From Hyaloraphidium curvatum (taxonomy: Eukaryota; Monoblepharomycota; Hyaloraphidiomycetes; Hyaloraphidiales; Hyaloraphidiaceae): a stretch of 64,000 bases of DNA. The stretch is from contig JAIVFI010000046.1 in the NCBI GenBank assembly GCA_025558095.1, positions 1-64,000 on the forward strand. The letters run 5' to 3'. The position numbers and the translations under genes were made by a program. This document shows positions 38,768-48,656 of this stretch, one piece after another. The stretch's first letter is position 1. Each line of letters begins with the position of its first letter. The notes beneath the pieces were generated by a model, which saw only the letters and a list, made by a program, of their open reading frames with translations, did no database searches and was not told the DNA's origin.

Positions 38768-39934
38768 ATGACGTCCCCGCCGGCCGAGGAGCTGCCGGAC
38801 CTCCGCACGTGGCAGCAGGCGGGCTGGGCCGCCGGGGCGCGGCGGCGCGGGTCCCGCGCGGCGGGGAGCGGGCCGTCCCCGAGCCCCGACGCGGAGCCGC
38901 GGGTGAAGAACGACAAGGACGACGGGCGGTTCGCGCGGGGCAAAGAGCGGAGGAAGCGGTTCCGTGTGCTGCGCAACCTCGGCGCCGGCACCGGCGGCTC
39001 CGTCCGCGCCGCGATCGACCTCGACACCGGCAAGGAGGTCGCGCTCAAGACGGTGGTCAAACAACCCGCCTCTGGCGAGGTGCAACGCTCGCCCAGCGCC
39101 GGCCCCGCGGCTCCGGACCCGGCCGATCTGCGCCGCCGCTTCGACGCCATCGCGGGCGTGCGCCACCCGAACCTGCTCGCGGTCTACGAGTTCTTCGAGA
39201 CGCGCGACTCGTGCTACGTGGCCATGGAGCTCGCCCGGGGCGGGGACCTGGGAGCCTACTGCAAAGCGCGGGGGCCCCTCCCCGTGGACGAGATCCGCGA
39301 GGTGCTGCGGGGCATCCTCCGCGGGCTGGCCCACTTGCACTCCCACGGGATGGCGCACCGCGACGTCAAACCACAAAACGTCCTCCTCCTCCGCGAGAAC
39401 GACCCTTCCTCCGCCGTCCTGGCGGACTTCGACGGCTCCTTCGTGCCCTCCCCCGACCGCACCCGCGCCATGCGCAGCCTCGTCGGCACGCCCTACTTCC
39501 TAGCACCCGAGCTGGTCTCCGGGCACGACTACGGCCCCGGGGTGGACGTTCACTCGGCGGGGTGCATCGCCTTCCTCCTCGCGTGCGGGCGGACGCCGTT
39601 CGAGGGCGCGGGGGGCTTCTCCGAACTGTACTCCCGCATCCTCTCCGGGGCATGGGAGTTCCCGGACACCCCGGGCATCCCGGACGACCTGGCGGACCTG
39701 ATCAGGCAGATGCTGGCGACGGACCCCGCGGCGCGGCCGACGGCCGCGGACGCGCTCGTGCACCCGTTTTTCCGCCCCGGGAGGGACCGCTCCCGGAGCG
39801 GGGTGCGGGTGTCGTACGACGAGGACACGGGGGAGCTGCTGGTGCTTGATCGCAGCGGGGGAAGTGGGCGGCCGAGGGTGTGGGACGGGGCGATGGAGGG
39901 CAGCGGAGTGTCTCGGGACCTGGGGGCAGGGTGA
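38768..39934 (+). CDS. Ser/Thr protein kinase-like protein, dispersed copy 6
   Basis: Intronless, 388 aa from the ATG at 38768 (MTSPPAEELPDLRTWQQAG; copy 5 has the related [10 protein letters not shown]). Domain: LGAGTGGSV, VALK, HRDVKPQN, DFD for DFG, GTPYFLAPE, and DVHSAG in place of DVYSAG. The alphaC region reads RRRFDAIAGVRHPN with Arg where Glu is usual. Tail SGVRVSYDEDTGEL. It lacks the intron found in copies 4 and 5. It sits 30 kb away from the tandem array, between the Cys-rich candidate and SDR D. Confidence 0.9.
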   Translation: MTSPPAEELPDLRTWQQAGWAAGARRRGSRAAGSGPSPSPDAEPRVKNDKDDGRFARGKERRKRFRVLRNLGAGTGGSVRAAIDLDTGKEVALKTVVKQPASGEVQRSPSAGPAAPDPADLRRRFDAIAGVRHPNLLAVYEFFETRDSCYVAMELARGGDLGAYCKARGPLPVDEIREVLRGILRGLAHLHSHGMAHRDVKPQNVLLLRENDPSSAVLADFDGSFVPSPDRTRAMRSLVGTPYFLAPELVSGHDYGPGVDVHSAGCIAFLLACGRTPFEGAGGFSELYSRILSGAWEFPDTPGIPDDLADLIRQMLATDPAARPTAADALVHPFFRPGRDRSRSGVRVSYDEDTGELLVLDRSGGSGRPRVWDGAMEGSGVSRDLGAG

Positions 39935-39973
39935 CCGCCACCGTCCGATCCTATGCTGCACATGACCGCCAAA

Positions 39974-41131
39974 TCACAGCTTCCCCATCGCCCGGTCCGC
40001 CGCCTCCCGCATCGCCTTGGTGGGGTGCCACATCTCCACCTTGTACCTCTCCCGCATCCGCTCCGCGCCGCCGCCGGGGGCGTGCACGACGGCGTCGACC
40101 TCGGTCTGCCACCGGGATTCAACCGATGTGCTCCTCCCCGCAACGGCGGCACACTCACGTGCAGGGTCAGCGGGACGTACCAGTGCAGCCTGTCCTTTGT
40201 AGAGTGCCCGTCCGAGTCGACGCCGTCGGGGTCGTTGGCCCACGCTGCCCAGACGGCCTCGGCGATGGCGCCCGGCGGGAGCAGGCGGTTCGGGTGCGAG
40301 GCGGGGAGGTTGGAGTACCGCGGGGCGGCGCGCTCCGAGACCACTGCGGGGGTCAAATGGGGTTAGGGGTGGGGATCTCTGTGGCATCCGGGTCGACCCA
40401 CGCGAGGTCTCGATGACGCCGGGCAGCACGTCCGCCGCGCGGAGTCCGTAGGCCCAGGGAAGCTCCACCGACAGGCTTTCGGTGAGCCCCTTGACGCCGT
40501 GCTTGGTCGCCGAGTACGTGCCCGCGCCGGGCCAGCCGAAGGTCGCCGTCGCCGACGCCGTCGAGATGACCAGTCCCCCAGGCTCGCGCTTCATCAGCGC
40601 CAGCGAGCAGTAGATGGTCACCAGCACGCCAATCAGGTTCACGCGGACGACGTCCATGTGAGTTTCGAAGGGGGTCTCGGGCCAGAGCCCGCTCCGGGCG
40701 ATGCCGGCGTTGGCAAACACCACGTCGAGCACCGCGCCGGGCGAGTTGCACCTCGCGGGCAGCTCCCTCTCCAGCCTCCCGACGAGCGCCTCGAAGCCGG
40801 GCTTGTCCGCCACGTCCAGCTTCGCCGTCAGCACGTTGTCCTCGCCCAGCTCCCGCCGCAGCGCCGCCAACCCCGGCCTCACCCTGCCCGTTGCGGCGTC
40901 GGTCTCGCCCTCCTCGACCACGTCGACGGCGACCACCAAAAACCCCTTGGCCGCGAACAGCCGCGCGGTGGCGAGGCCCATGCCGGCGCTGGCGCCTGGA
41001 GGCACCGGGTCGGCGGACGGCAGCGGGTTGCAGCGGATCGGCCCACCGGTGATCAGGATCGCGCGGCGGCGGCCGTTCGGGGCGCGCGGAGACAGGCGCG
41101 AGCGGTACGCAGCACGTTCTTGTTCGGCCAT
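39974..41131 (-). CDS. Short-chain dehydrogenase/reductase, copy D
   Basis: Exons 41131-41047, 40995-40402, 40343-40159 and 40105-39974, 331 aa. Introns of 51, 58 and 53 nt (GTGGGC, GTGGGT, GTGAGT) all keep the frame. The first intron sits in the TGxxxGxG motif exactly as in copy C: LITG then GASAGMG. FANAGIARSG, STASATATFG and YSATK give the NAG, Ser and YxxxK elements. The C-terminus DRLHWYVP then RMRERYKVEMWHP is similar in style to copy C. Substrate unknown. Confidence 0.87.
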   Translation of the reverse strand: MAEQERAAYRSRLSPRAPNGRRRAILITGGPIRCNPLPSADPVPPGASAGMGLATARLFAAKGFLVVAVDVVEEGETDAATGRVRPGLAALRRELGEDNVLTAKLDVADKPGFEALVGRLERELPARCNSPGAVLDVVFANAGIARSGLWPETPFETHMDVVRVNLIGVLVTIYCSLALMKREPGGLVISTASATATFGWPGAGTYSATKHGVKGLTESLSVELPWAYGLRAADVLPGVIETSRGSTRMPQRSPPLTPFDPRSGLGARRPAVLQPPRLAPEPPAPAGRHRRGRLGSVGQRPRRRRLGRALYKGQAALVRPADPARECAAVAGRSTSVESRWQTEVDAVVHAPGGGAERMRERYKVEMWHPTKAMREAADRAMGKL

Positions 41132-41254
41132 GGCCGAGTTGCGGGAGACGGTGCGGGTCGTGGCAAGCGGTGGCAAGTGCTTCCCCCTTGCAGGTCTTGG
41201 CCGCTGCCGGTTTCCTACTGCGCCGTGTCAAGCACCAGCTACGGTTCCCCAGGG

Positions 41255-42199
41255 TTATGCCCCCCGGCTCTGCCTCGGCCCGAACATCCCCAGCCCCAGC
41301 TCCCCCGCCAGGAACCCCGCCGCCGCCCACCCGCGCACGCTGTTCCCCTCGCCATCCAGCGGCGGCGAGTACAAGCCGATCCCACCCCATCCGGGTGCCG
41401 CGGCGATCACCGCCCCCGACACGCCGGACTTGCCCGGCACCCCGACGTCCGCGAGCCACCTCCCCGAAGCGGTGTACAGCCCCGCGGTGGCCATCGCCGC
41501 CATCGCAGCCGTGCACGCATCCGCATCCGACGCGCGGTCCCCCGTCGACGGGTTCGAGCCGCCCAGCGCCAGCGTCCCCGCCATCCGCGCCAACTCCCCG
41601 GCGTCGGCGGACAGGCAGCACGCGCGCGTGTACAGGTCCGCGGCCTCGAGCGGGTCGCCCTCCAGCCTGCCCATCGAAGACAGCAGCAGCGCCAGGCCGC
41701 GGTTGCGGTCCCCGTGGGCCGAGGCGTACGAGTAGGTTTCCGCGTCCAGCTGGAGATCCCGCCCTGCGAAGCGGGAGATGCCCTCCCTCAGAAAGTCCCA
41801 CCGCGCGTCCGGGGTGGCGCCGGGGATCAGCGAGGCGGCGGCGAGCGCGCCGGGGTTGACCATCGGGTTTGTCCGGCCCCCGTCGCGCTCGAGCGCCGCC
41901 ACGGAGTCGAAGGGGAGGCCGGTCGCGCCGGCGCCCACAAACTGGGAAGCGCGGCGGGTTCCCACCGCAGAGCACGCCAGCGCGAATGTGAAGGGCTTGG
42001 AAACGCTCATGATCGGGAACCGCCTGTCCGCGTCGCCGGCGGAATGCACGGAGCCGCCTCGTGCGGCGGCGGCGAGCGCGAACCAGCCGCTGTCGGCGCT
42101 GGCCAGGGAGGGATGGTTCGCGGGGAGCGAGCCCGATGCGAGGGGGAGGAAGCGGGCGTGCGCGGCGGAGAGGAGGGCGGCGATGCGGGGGCCGGCCAT
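41255..42199 (-). CDS. Glutaminase (GlsA-type, serine-dependent beta-lactamase fold)
   Basis: 314 aa from the ATG at 42197-42199. FPIMSVSKPFTFALA carries the catalytic S-x-x-K; NPMVNPGALA, NRGLALLLSSMG and the glycine-rich GVPGKSGVSGAVIAA segment are the other diagnostic blocks of glutaminase A, which hydrolyses glutamine to glutamate and ammonia. The frame extends upstream to 42394, but the ATG at 42199 gives the usual length for the family. Single exon. Divergent from the epoxide hydrolase across 316 bp. Confidence 0.88.
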   Translation of the reverse strand: MAGPRIAALLSAAHARFLPLASGSLPANHPSLASADSGWFALAAAARGGSVHSAGDADRRFPIMSVSKPFTFALACSAVGTRRASQFVGAGATGLPFDSVAALERDGGRTNPMVNPGALAAASLIPGATPDARWDFLREGISRFAGRDLQLDAETYSYASAHGDRNRGLALLLSSMGRLEGDPLEAADLYTRACCLSADAGELARMAGTLALGGSNPSTGDRASDADACTAAMAAMATAGLYTASGRWLADVGVPGKSGVSGAVIAAAPGWGGIGLYSPPLDGEGNSVRGWAAAGFLAGELGLGMFGPRQSRGA

Positions 42200-42515
42200 C
42201 GCGGGACGCGGGGGGTTCGAAGGCGTTATCTCTCCGGGCGGGCGGGGCGGGGAGCGGAACGCGTTTCGGCGGCGCAATCCGGGCATTCGGGATCCGATCG
42301 ACAATATCCAGTCCAAAAGACGCGTTCCTACGATCTGCAGCTCCCAGGCAGTCTGTCTTGTGGTGCGTGTTCGGAAGCGGGACTTCGGGATCACCCGCCA
42401 ACCATCCCGTGTCTCCCGACAACGTACACGTCGACCCGCGCGAATCGCGCCTCGGACGAAGCTCCGGCTCCAGCGTTTCCGTCTCTCATCCAGCCGCAGC
42501 GTGTTGTCCCCCGCG
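42200..42515. promoter_or_regulatory. Divergent promoter region, glutaminase/epoxide hydrolase
   Basis: 316 bp between the two starts. No specific element recognised. Confidence 0.35.
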
Positions 42516-43647
42516 ATGCGCTACCCGGCCCTCCCCGGCGTCGCGCAGCACCGCGCGGCGGTCAACGGCATCGAGCTCGACTACCTCGAGGCCGGCCCCG
42601 CCGACGGCCCTCTCGTGGTGCTCCTGCACGGCTTCCCCGAGTCCAGCTGGAGCTGGAGGCACCAGCTCCCCGCGCTGGCCGCCGCCGGCTTCCGCGCCGT
42701 CGCCCCCGACCAGCGCGGCTACGCCGGCTCGACCCGCCCCTCCGAAGTATCCGCCTACGGCACAACCCACCTCGAAGCCGACGCGCTCGCGCTGGTCGAC
42801 CGCCTCCTCCACCCGGGCGCCAAGGCCATCTTCGTCGGCCACGACTGGGGCGCCCTCCTCGTCTGGGACCTGGTCCGGGACCACCCCTCCCGCGTCAGGG
42901 CCGCGGTGGCCGTCAGCGTGCCCTACACCCCGTGGCCCGCCAAGCCCACCGACGTGCTGAAGGCCATGAGGGGCGACAAATTCCATTATATCCTGTACTT
43001 CCAGAGTGTCGGACCCCCGGAGGCGGAAATGGACCCCCAAAGGCGCGAGGTGCTCCGCCGCACCGTCTGGGCGGTCGCGGGGAGCAAGCCGGGGAGCAAC
43101 ATGTCGTACGCGGCCCCGGACGTGCCGGCCGAGGGCGGCAAAATCATGGACACGATGGCGGACACGCCCGAGGGGCTGCCCCCGTTCCTGACCGAGGCCG
43201 AGTTCGACGCGTGGGCGGCGGCGTACGACGAGTCGGGATTCTTCGGGCCCATTTCGTGGTGCGTGATCGGACGGGGGCGCCGTTCGACGTTTGAGCCTGA
43301 CGCCCGCCCCGGACCGCCCAGGTACCGCAACCTCGACACCAACTACGAGCGCACCAAGTCCATCCCCCCCTCGGTCGTTTCCATGCCCGTCTTCTTCATC
43401 GGCTCGGAGCGCGACCCCGTGCTCGCGGGGCAGCTGGACAAACTGGACGCCGTGCACGCGGCGCTGCCGGGGTACAGGGGGCACAGGGTGCTTTCCAGGG
43501 CCGGGCACTGTGGGTTGTCCACCTATCGGGGCCGTGCGGAAGCGCTGATCACGGTGCGGATTCTCAGGGACGCAGCAGGAGGAGCCGGAGGCGTTCAACG
43601 AGGCGCTGCTGGGGTTCCTCTCGTCGCTGCCGCCCGCGGACGCTTAG
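42516..43647 (+). CDS. Epoxide hydrolase-type alpha/beta hydrolase
   Basis: Exons 42516-43258, 43322-43509 and 43568-43647, 336 aa. HGFPES provides the oxyanion turn, SWSWRHQ and DQRGYAGSTRP are typical of epoxide hydrolases, and GHDWGA carries the nucleophile Asp. The first intron (63 nt) joins GPISW to YRNLDTNYERT, the cap-domain WYRN element. The second (58 nt, GTGGGT...CAG) splits the Trp codon after RAGH, restoring the GHW catalytic histidine context before TQQEEPEAFN. FIGSERDPV holds the acidic residue. The enzyme hydrates epoxides to diols; substrate unknown. Confidence 0.9.
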
Positions 43648-43739
43648 ATCGCCCCGGGCGGGGTCGCCGGACGCCGTCCGCTTCTTTGACACGCCGCTCC
43701 AATAGATTGGTGATTGCATCTCGGAGGAAGTGTACGTGG

Positions 43740-44090
43740 GCCGACAGTCCCGGCAGCAACCGTCCGCAACGTCCTCCGGCGCGAATCCCCACGACCTGTG
43801 CAGGATCATCGCGGCCCGTGCAGGGGATCCCGCTCGGGCAGGTGGGCCGCCGCCGGTCCCGGCGTTAATCGCAGGGGACTTGGCTGACGTTGCGGTTGGG
43901 ACCGCCCTGCTTCGCAGTGCATCTCGCAGCTGTGCACCTGGGCGGGCAAGGTCGTCCGGCTCTGGGACGAGCGATCCACGTCGGTTTCGGTGGGGCTGGT
44001 CTTGATGGGACGGAGGGAACCGGGTCTTTTGTCGTTGGTGTAGCCGTGGACGGGATCGCGAATGGAGTCCGTTTTCTCCACTCCGTTCCG
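43740..44090 (+). repeat. Degraded inverted copy of the Cys-rich gene end and its 3' flank
   Basis: Plus-strand sequence matches the minus strand of 37731-38070. PHDLCRI corresponds to CHDVCRI (first Cys lost) and, after an intron-like gap ending in CAG, CISQLCT is preserved at 43919-43939 but the stop codon has become TGG. The conserved 3' flank follows to about 44080. Confidence 0.55.
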
Positions 44091-44909
44091 CGCAATCCGT
44101 GTCCCGTCGAGAATGTTGGGGATCAGACGCCCTCGCCCACGCGGGCTCTCGTTTTGGGATCGTCGGGGCTAGTGTGGAGGAAGTGCGCAGTCGTTTGCTG
44201 CGCAGTCGCAGTCGGCTACGCAGTCGCGACGGAGTCGTAACAGCGTCGCAACGGCGTCGCAACGGCGCACAGCCACATCCCACACATATGTAAAGCGCGC
44301 AGCTGCGCACGTAGAATCTTTGCCGAAGTCACTCATCTCTGAGCATGCCGCGCGAAAGGCCGCAGCCGTCACTCCGAACCCTGAGCTACACGTCGCCAAG
44401 CGCGGTCCCGCGCTGTCAGAGAACCCAGGTCCGACGACGTTGTTTGAACCGGGACTAAACATCCGCGTGGCAAGCCGGCTTGTGCACATCATCCGCGGCC
44501 TGCCTCCGACCGTCACTCGGCGCTCGCGGAGGAGCCGGATCGGGCACCGCTCCGGGGTCTCCTGCTGCTCATCGGCCACGCCGCGCCGGGCCGGCTACCT
44601 CTCGACAAGGACAGGCCTGTTCGCGCCGACGCAGCGACCATATGGACGCCAAGGACCGCCGATCCGCAACGCACGGTGGGCCTCGCTCCCCCGCACGGCG
44701 GTTCCTCCCCAATCACCTCCCTATTCTTGGTTGCCGGCAGCGGAGCGGAGCCCCCATACAGGACGAGGTCCGCGACCATCCGCCTCCGAGCCCGGTGTCG
44801 ACGAATGTATGATGCATCGTGCGGACGGCGGATGGGGAGGACGCGGAACGGACGGTCCGCCGGGAGAGTCGGATGCGATCCCGGACGGCACGCATACGTC
44901 CTCTGGGGG
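44091..44909. other. Intergenic region with short direct repeats
   Basis: About 800 bp without a gene I can support. From 44187 to 44266 the heptamer GCAGTCG occurs four times and the unit GCGTCGCAACG twice in a row. Confidence 0.5.
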
Positions 44910-45905
44910 TCAGCCCCCGCCGGCATACGCGTCCCCGTCGCCCGCCCCCGCCCCCACCTCCGCATCATCTCCCCGCACGACGACCTCGACCCCCGCCCCC
45001 GCGCCCCCGAAAAACTCCCGCTCCCTCCGCCGGCGATCGAACCCCCCGCACGCGGCCATCGCCGCGCACACCGTCCGCCCCGCCGGCCAGGCGGCCTCCG
45101 ACACCGCGGCGCGGATTTCGTTGGCGGAATGGCGCGCGGAGAAATGGAGGAGCACGACGGTGCCGCGCTTTCCGGCATCGGGGGCGTTTGTGTCGTGCGC
45201 GGAGAGGGCGAAGACGAGGTCCGGGAGCGAGAGGTGCGCGTGCTTGCGCGCCGCGTGCGGGTCGGAGAGGTACGTGCATTCGAGGAGGACCAGCTCCGTC
45301 GCGGAGAAGAGGCGCGGGCAGGGGGGCGCCGCGGTGTCGCCCGAGTAGGACACCTCGGCTTCGCGCACGGGGGAGTACAGGTCCTGCCCCGCGGCGGCGG
45401 CGGCGCGCTTCTGCTCGGGGGAGGCGTGTAGGAAGTGCTCCTTCAGCTGGCGGCGCGTCCGGTGGATCAGGTAGCCGACGGCGGGGACGCGATGCGCGGC
45501 GGGGAGCGCCTCGGCTTCCAGGCCGCCTCCCAGGTCCTCCACGTCGCCGGGAGCGACGCCGACGATCCGCATCGGCAGCTGCTCGCCGCCCAGGGCCGCC
45601 ATCTCCGCCCTCGCGCGCTCCAGTCCGTCGGCGGCCTCCCGCGGGACGAGGTACGCCGCGGGCTTCAGCCCCGATATCTCGCGCCACCGCGCGTGCGCAA
45701 ACACGCCCGCAAGATGGTCCGCGTGGCCGTGCGTGATCAGCACCGCGTCGGCCTTGCCAGCCGCGCGGGGGTCGAGCCCGGCGGGGCCGCAGTCCAGCAG
45801 CACCGTGCGGCGCGGGGCCTGGGCGCCGGGGGAGGGCGAGTACGAGAGGAGGACGGAGGTCGAGTGCCCGGCGAGGGAGTAGGCGGAGAGGATGGACCAG
45901 GGCAT
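44910..45905 (-). CDS. tRNase Z-like metallo-beta-lactamase protein (short form)
   Basis: Single exon, 331 aa. VLLDCGPAG precedes the metal-binding THGHADHLAG (HxHxDH with Ala in place of the usual Gly). AAHRVPAVGYLI matches the HSVPAxGYxI motif of ribonuclease Z. YSGDT, ECTYL and LLHFSARHS follow in the order expected for the family. tRNase Z removes the 3' trailer from precursor tRNAs. The last 40 residues are Gly/Ala/Asp-rich and not part of the fold. Divergent from the coiled-coil gene with only 134 bp between starts. Confidence 0.82.
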   Translation of the reverse strand: MPWSILSAYSLAGHSTSVLLSYSPSPGAQAPRRTVLLDCGPAGLDPRAAGKADAVLITHGHADHLAGVFAHARWREISGLKPAAYLVPREAADGLERARAEMAALGGEQLPMRIVGVAPGDVEDLGGGLEAEALPAAHRVPAVGYLIHRTRRQLKEHFLHASPEQKRAAAAAGQDLYSPVREAEVSYSGDTAAPPCPRLFSATELVLLECTYLSDPHAARKHAHLSLPDLVFALSAHDTNAPDAGKRGTVVLLHFSARHSANEIRAAVSEAAWPAGRTVCAAMAACGGFDRRRREREFFGGAGAGVEVVVRGDDAEVGAGAGDGDAYAGGG

Positions 45906-46039
45906 CCTCAGGTGGAGAGGTGGACTCGCGGCGGTTAGACGTCTAAGCTAGCCCGGACCGCAGATACCTTTTCCGCTCCTCCTAAGTCTCCTCCACCTCC
46001 CTCGAATTCGCCCTCCCTCCTCCTCCTCCCCCCTCCATT

Positions 46040-47229
46040 ATGCTCTCCCGCACGCCGCGCTCCCCGCGCCCCGCGCCCGCCGCGCCCGCCGCCCCGCTCG
46101 CGCGCCTCGAGTCGCTGCTCTCCCGGCTCGAGCACCTGCCGCTCACCGCTCCCGCGGACCGCGCGGACGCCCGGGACAGGGCGCGGGAGGAGGAGGCCGA
46201 CGCGCGGTGGCGGAGGAAGGACGCCGTGGCGGCGCTGCTGCGGGACGAGGTGGCCGCGCTGCGCGGTGGGTTCCCCGCTCGGGCGGCGCGGGACGGGGCT
46301 GACCCGGGGAGCAGAGCAGGACGCACGGAACCAGGCGCGGATCCGGCACTTGCTCTGTCTCTTATCGGAGGACGGCGGTGCGGGAGATTGGGAACGGGAG
46401 GGGGACGCCGGGGACGCGTGGAGGGTCGTGGACAGGATGGTCGGTCCTCCCCCGCCCGGCCCGGTCTGCGGGGGCTGACACCCGGTCGGACGCAGAGGCA
46501 GCGCACGGACTCGCTGCTCGCAGCCTCGGACGCCGCGCGGCTGGCGGCCTCCGAGCAGCACGCGAGGGAGGTGGAGGAGCTGCAGGGGAAGCTCGCGCGC
46601 GCGAGGGAGCTCGTGAGGGACGCGGTGAAAGAGGCGGCGGAGACGCGGAGGGAGGTGGGGGAGGTGCTGAAGAGGGCGGCGGAGGAGGAGGAGGGGAGGA
46701 GGAGGAGCGAGGAACGGGAGAGGGAGAGGGAGAGGGAGGCGAGGGAGAGGGAGGCGAAGGAGCGGGAACGGGAGGACGACGCGGGACCGGACACGCAGCT
46801 GCTCGCCGAGCTCGACGCCTCCCGCGACGCCCTCCGCAGGCTGGAAGCCCGCAACGCCGAGCTCGCCCTCCTCCTCGCGGAATCCCGGAAGGAGTGGGTC
46901 CGCCGCCGCCCCCTTCCCCCCCGTCTCGGGGAGCTGACGATCCCGCGCCCCGCCGCAGGACCGCCGAACTGCGCCGTCTCCGCGCATCGGATCTGGACTC
47001 GTTCTCCGGCGACCTCGCGGTGGCGAGGGCGCAGCTCAAGTCCCTGCGCTCCTCCCTCGCCGCGCTGACCCGCCCCCCCGTCGAGGACCGCGACCGGGTG
47101 TTCTCGGCCAAGGACGAGGGCCGGGCGCGCCGGCTGGCGGATGCGGAGCGCACGGCCGGGCGGGCGGGCAACTTTCTGTCGGGGATGGGCGCCGCGGTGC
47201 GGTCGATGCGCGGGGAGGCGCCGTCGTAG
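46040..47229 (+). CDS. Coiled-coil protein
   Basis: Exons 46040-46265, 46315-46439, 46496-46893 and 46959-47229, 339 aa. Introns are 49, 56 and 65 nt (GTGGGT, GTCGGT, GTGGGT) and all keep the frame. After an Ala/Pro-rich start there are heptad-like charged segments: residues from about 120 on are strongly Glu/Arg/Lys-rich, including a run of alternating Arg-Glu. The C-terminus (NFLSGMGAAVRSMRGEAPS) is less charged. No catalytic motif. Probably a structural or scaffold protein; family not recognised. Confidence 0.72.
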
Positions 47230-47528
47230 CGCGGGGGCCTCGGTCGGCGACCGACGATCCGCCCGGGCCGGGGAACGCGACGACGACGCAGGCACGGCCA
47301 ACGCATGGGAACACGGCGGGGAACTACCTGGCCGGGAATCCGTCCGGCAATGTCGGAGTGATTGGGGCGGTCTGTGCGGAGTCTTGGAGCTACATCGGCG
47401 GGCGCACTCCCGCCCATGCGCCCATCCTTGTCCCCGACGCAGCACGCGTTGGCACATGGTCCGATCCGGGCGTCCCGCGTGCCCCCCTGGTCCGTCCGGG
47501 GCGGTTCCCCGCCCGCCCGCCGATCCGC

Positions 47529-48652
47529 TCACGCGGCCGGCGCCGCGCAGTACGTCCCCAGCTGCAGCCGCAGCCCGAACGCGCGGAACAGCGTCGCGCA
47601 GACCCTCGCCACGGCGACGCCGAGGTTGGCCAGCGAGGCGGCGGTCACCCCGAACCCTAGGAACGTGGCGCGCGGGAGGCCCGTCGAGATGCGGTCCATG
47701 GCGTCGCGGTGGGAGGCGAGGAAGGCGGCGAGCGCCGGTGCGCGCGGGGACGGGCCCGCGGGGGGAGGCGAGTTGAGGTCCGCGAGGAGCGAGGCGAGGG
47801 CGTCGGCGGACGCGCGGTACGTGCGCGCGACGGCGTCCGCGGAGGCGTTGACGAGCGCCAGGGTCGCGAGCACGAGGCCGGCGAGGTTCAGGTTGAACAG
47901 GGGGAAGGCCAGGCCCCAGGCGGGGAAGCAGGAGCCCCCCGCGGGGAGGGAGCACAGGAGCGCGCCCAAGACGCAGGCGGCGGAGCCGGCGAGGGGAACG
48001 TGGATGTAGGCCGGTCCCACGTTGTCGTGGACAAAGACCTGCACGTCCGATGCCACCCGCGCGTAGAGCGCTGGGAGCGGGTAGGCACCGGGCGGCGCCG
48101 AACCGGCCGGGCCGTCGCCCCCGTCGGGATGGATCTCCTCCCGGACGAGATCCGCGCAGGCGCCGACGAAATCGGCGCACGCAGTCCGCGCCGCGCGCAG
48201 CTGCACGGCGGCGACGAGGCGGGTGTTGACCCATCTGAGGACGCCGGATCCCCTCGACGGCGCGGCGACGAGGCCGGCGCAGACGGCGGCGAGGTACACG
48301 GCGAAGCAGGCCGCGGCCCAGCCCTGGGTCCGCAAAGGGCTCGCCGATCCGGCAGCCCAGACGTCCCAAGAGCACAGCGTCACGATGGCGGCCATGATCC
48401 CTCCGGAGAGACCGAAATGGAACAGCACAAAGCGCAGGACCACGGGGAGGCCGCCCAGGCACTCCGGGCAGGGGCAGGTGTCGGAGCGCCGGAAACCGGA
48501 CCTGGCGGCTTCGGCACCCGCGTCCGGAGCGGCCGACTCCGGATCAGCGCCGCCTGCAGGCCTGTACAGCGATTCCAGCGCCTCAAAATCGCTGCCCGGT
48601 GGGCGGTGCTGGTAGAACGAATCCTTGTCCGGGCGCTCCCCCGCGGTGCGTA
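47529..48652 (-). CDS. Multi-pass membrane protein, start uncertain
   Basis: The frame from 48652 down to 47529 is open. It begins just after an in-frame TAA that ends the ABC transporter reading. The first ATG in frame is at 48395, but sequence upstream (YRPAGGADPESAAPDAG, then CPCPECLGGLP) already looks coding. Hydrophobic segments: VVLRFVLFHFGLSGGIMAA, AAACFAVYLAAVCAGLVAA, VPLAGSAACVLGALLCSL, LFNLNLAGLVLATLALV and FLGFGVTAASLANLGVAVA. Five membrane helices are likely. No family recognised. It could instead be the 3' part of the broken transporter gene. Confidence 0.45.
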
Positions 48653-48656
48653 TCCA

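Noticed and set aside
40499-43294. Plus-strand open frame of about 930 codons
   Set aside because: It is antisense to SDR D and the glutaminase and its composition is the reflection of those genes; no recognisable domain.
44187-44266. Short direct repeats as a CRISPR array or origin
   Set aside because: Repeats are 7-11 bp, nearly adjacent, without uniform spacers, in a eukaryotic genome.
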